Positions 62,961 through 64,000 of a DNA stretch of 64,000 nucleotides are shown piece after piece; within the stretch, counting starts at the first letter, position 1; each line of letters opens with the position of its first letter. Under the pieces are notes generated by a model. The model did no database searches, was not told the DNA's origin, and saw only the letters and a list, made by a program, of their open reading frames with translations. The stretch comes from Macrostomum hystrix (Eukaryota; Platyhelminthes; Macrostomidae). Location of the stretch: positions 13,723,501 through 13,787,500 of the forward strand of contig CATNEN010000001.1 of NCBI GenBank assembly GCA_950097015.1, in the 5' to 3' direction. Both the position numbers and the translations under genes were made by a program.

Positions 62961-64000
62961 AGATTTCCCGACAAAAAGTACATAGTTTTGTCAGCTGATA
63001 GTTTAAGTATTGTGAGCATTATGATTTTTTCGTCATTTAACATTTAACTAATTGCTAATGTTGATCTTATCAGATTTAACAATTGCTACTCGTAGATTAT
63101 TTAAATATCTTTAGCTCGAAATAGCCACGATTGGTTGAAGAAGTATGATTTATAATTTATTGCTCTTTCATTCAGTAACACATGCACGCAGGTGCATGTT
63201 GAATAACTGACATTGTTACTGTTTTTGCGTTAGTTGCAAAAATAGAAGCACCATTATTTAATCACAAATTACAAGTCATCTTTAACTTAGAGCTGAAGTT
63301 AAATCGTAGAAACTTTTCTTCACAGTTATAATATTTATGAAATTGAGTAATCCATTTAGATTACACGAAATAGTCCTTAATAAAACAATGAACTATGAGT
63401 TGTTAAATGAACAAAAAGGCACAAACTATATTCCCTTTTATTTTACTCCATAGCTTAAACCTTAATTACCTTAATTAACAGTACTACCAAAGGGGAAGTT
63501 AGACAATTGTTTGTTTGTTAGACAGTTGTTTGTCTTGCACCCGAACGGAGCGATGCAGGCACACGAAACTCAAGAACACGGGCCAACTTTTTGTTGCGCA
63601 TCTTCTGAAACAAGAATCAAGTCGCCAGCTCTTTAGACCGTCGAGATATTCAATGCTTCTGGTGGAATGTCAGATTTTCCCATAATCGCTAGTGTATTTC
63701 ATACGCGCCAATACACATATTAGCCCTGCGCCTCAGTGCGGCCTTACCAGGCCTTCAAAATTTATCTGCATGTCACCCGACTGTGCCTGCATCAAGTCCG
63801 TCTTCGGTGGTCACCTACCTTCATCTAGACGGATTTGCTGGACCTTCAAGAGCTACAACAGGTGGAAATAGGCCACTATGGACACCCTGACGCGAGTTTA
63901 TCCAATTTCACTGATCAAGCCTAAATAGAGTTAAGAGTGGAATGAGGCCTGGTGATATCGGAGATTCGCTGCCTTCGGACTAGGACTGGGCGTGGAGGCC
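62961..64000. other. 3' flank and intergenic DNA, no gene recognised
   Basis: The first ~450 bp are AT-rich and presumably hold the 3' UTR, with an AATAAAA at about 63379. The rest has no frame with a recognisable domain. Confidence 0.5.

Overview
The window is animal nuclear DNA. It holds intron-containing genes with GT-AG splice sites, many minisatellites, tRNA-derived SINEs, and several classes of metazoan transposon nested in one another. The three host genes and the abundance of BEL/gypsy, Helitron and Merlin remnants fit a lophotrochozoan invertebrate. A Macrostomum-like free-living flatworm is my best guess, at low confidence.

Region 1 (1-31.8 kb) is a pile of nested mobile elements. 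It opens with the 3' end of a gypsy retrotransposon. From about 1.8 to 30.6 kb lies one decayed OTU-type Helitron (OTU protease, Helitron N-domain, Pif1-like helicase) broken by three insertions: a 2.3-kb non-coding block (3.23-5.56 kb), an internally deleted gypsy element with 260-bp LTRs and a 5-bp target duplication (6.56-7.99 kb), and a block of about 20.6 kb (8.17-28.83 kb) that matches no element class I know. A Merlin-type transposase remnant follows at 30.8-31.8 kb.

The 20-kb block is the most unusual content. It encodes (a) a spliced protein of about 855 aa ending in a superfamily-3-like helicase resembling small-DNA-virus Rep proteins; (b) a three-exon protein of about 948 aa with two zinc fingers and a tyrosine-recombinase-like domain; (c) a second protein carrying a copy of that zinc-finger module; (d) two paralogous small helical proteins; (e) three further small proteins without recognised families. 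It also carries three tRNA-like Pol III units inside inverted repeats near both ends, arrays of a repeat of about 100 bp built around the palindrome GTATTTTCGCGAAAATAC, and direct repeats at its outer edges. A replication protein plus a recombinase plus Pol III units suggests a self-replicating, integrating element or an endogenised DNA virus-like entity.

Region 2 (31.8-43.6 kb) is mostly intergenic. It holds SINEs, a LINE reverse-transcriptase remnant, a hAT MITE inserted in a SINE, and one host gene on the minus strand: a secreted protein with a PAN-like region and an ALK/LTK-like glycine-rich domain (34.9-37.4 kb).

Region 3 (43.6-63 kb) has two host genes on the plus strand. The first is an RERE/atrophin (Grunge) co-repressor homologue with BAH, ELM2, SANT and GATA-like finger (4 exons, 958 aa). 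The second is a prolyl 4-hydroxylase alpha-like protein (11 exons, 711 aa) that lacks expected iron-binding residues. Their introns are filled with different minisatellites, and intron 5 of the second gene carries an apparently intact, very young BEL/Pao retrotransposon (identical 308-bp LTRs, 5-bp target duplication, 1903-aa polyprotein). The final kilobase is AT-rich with no gene that I can see.
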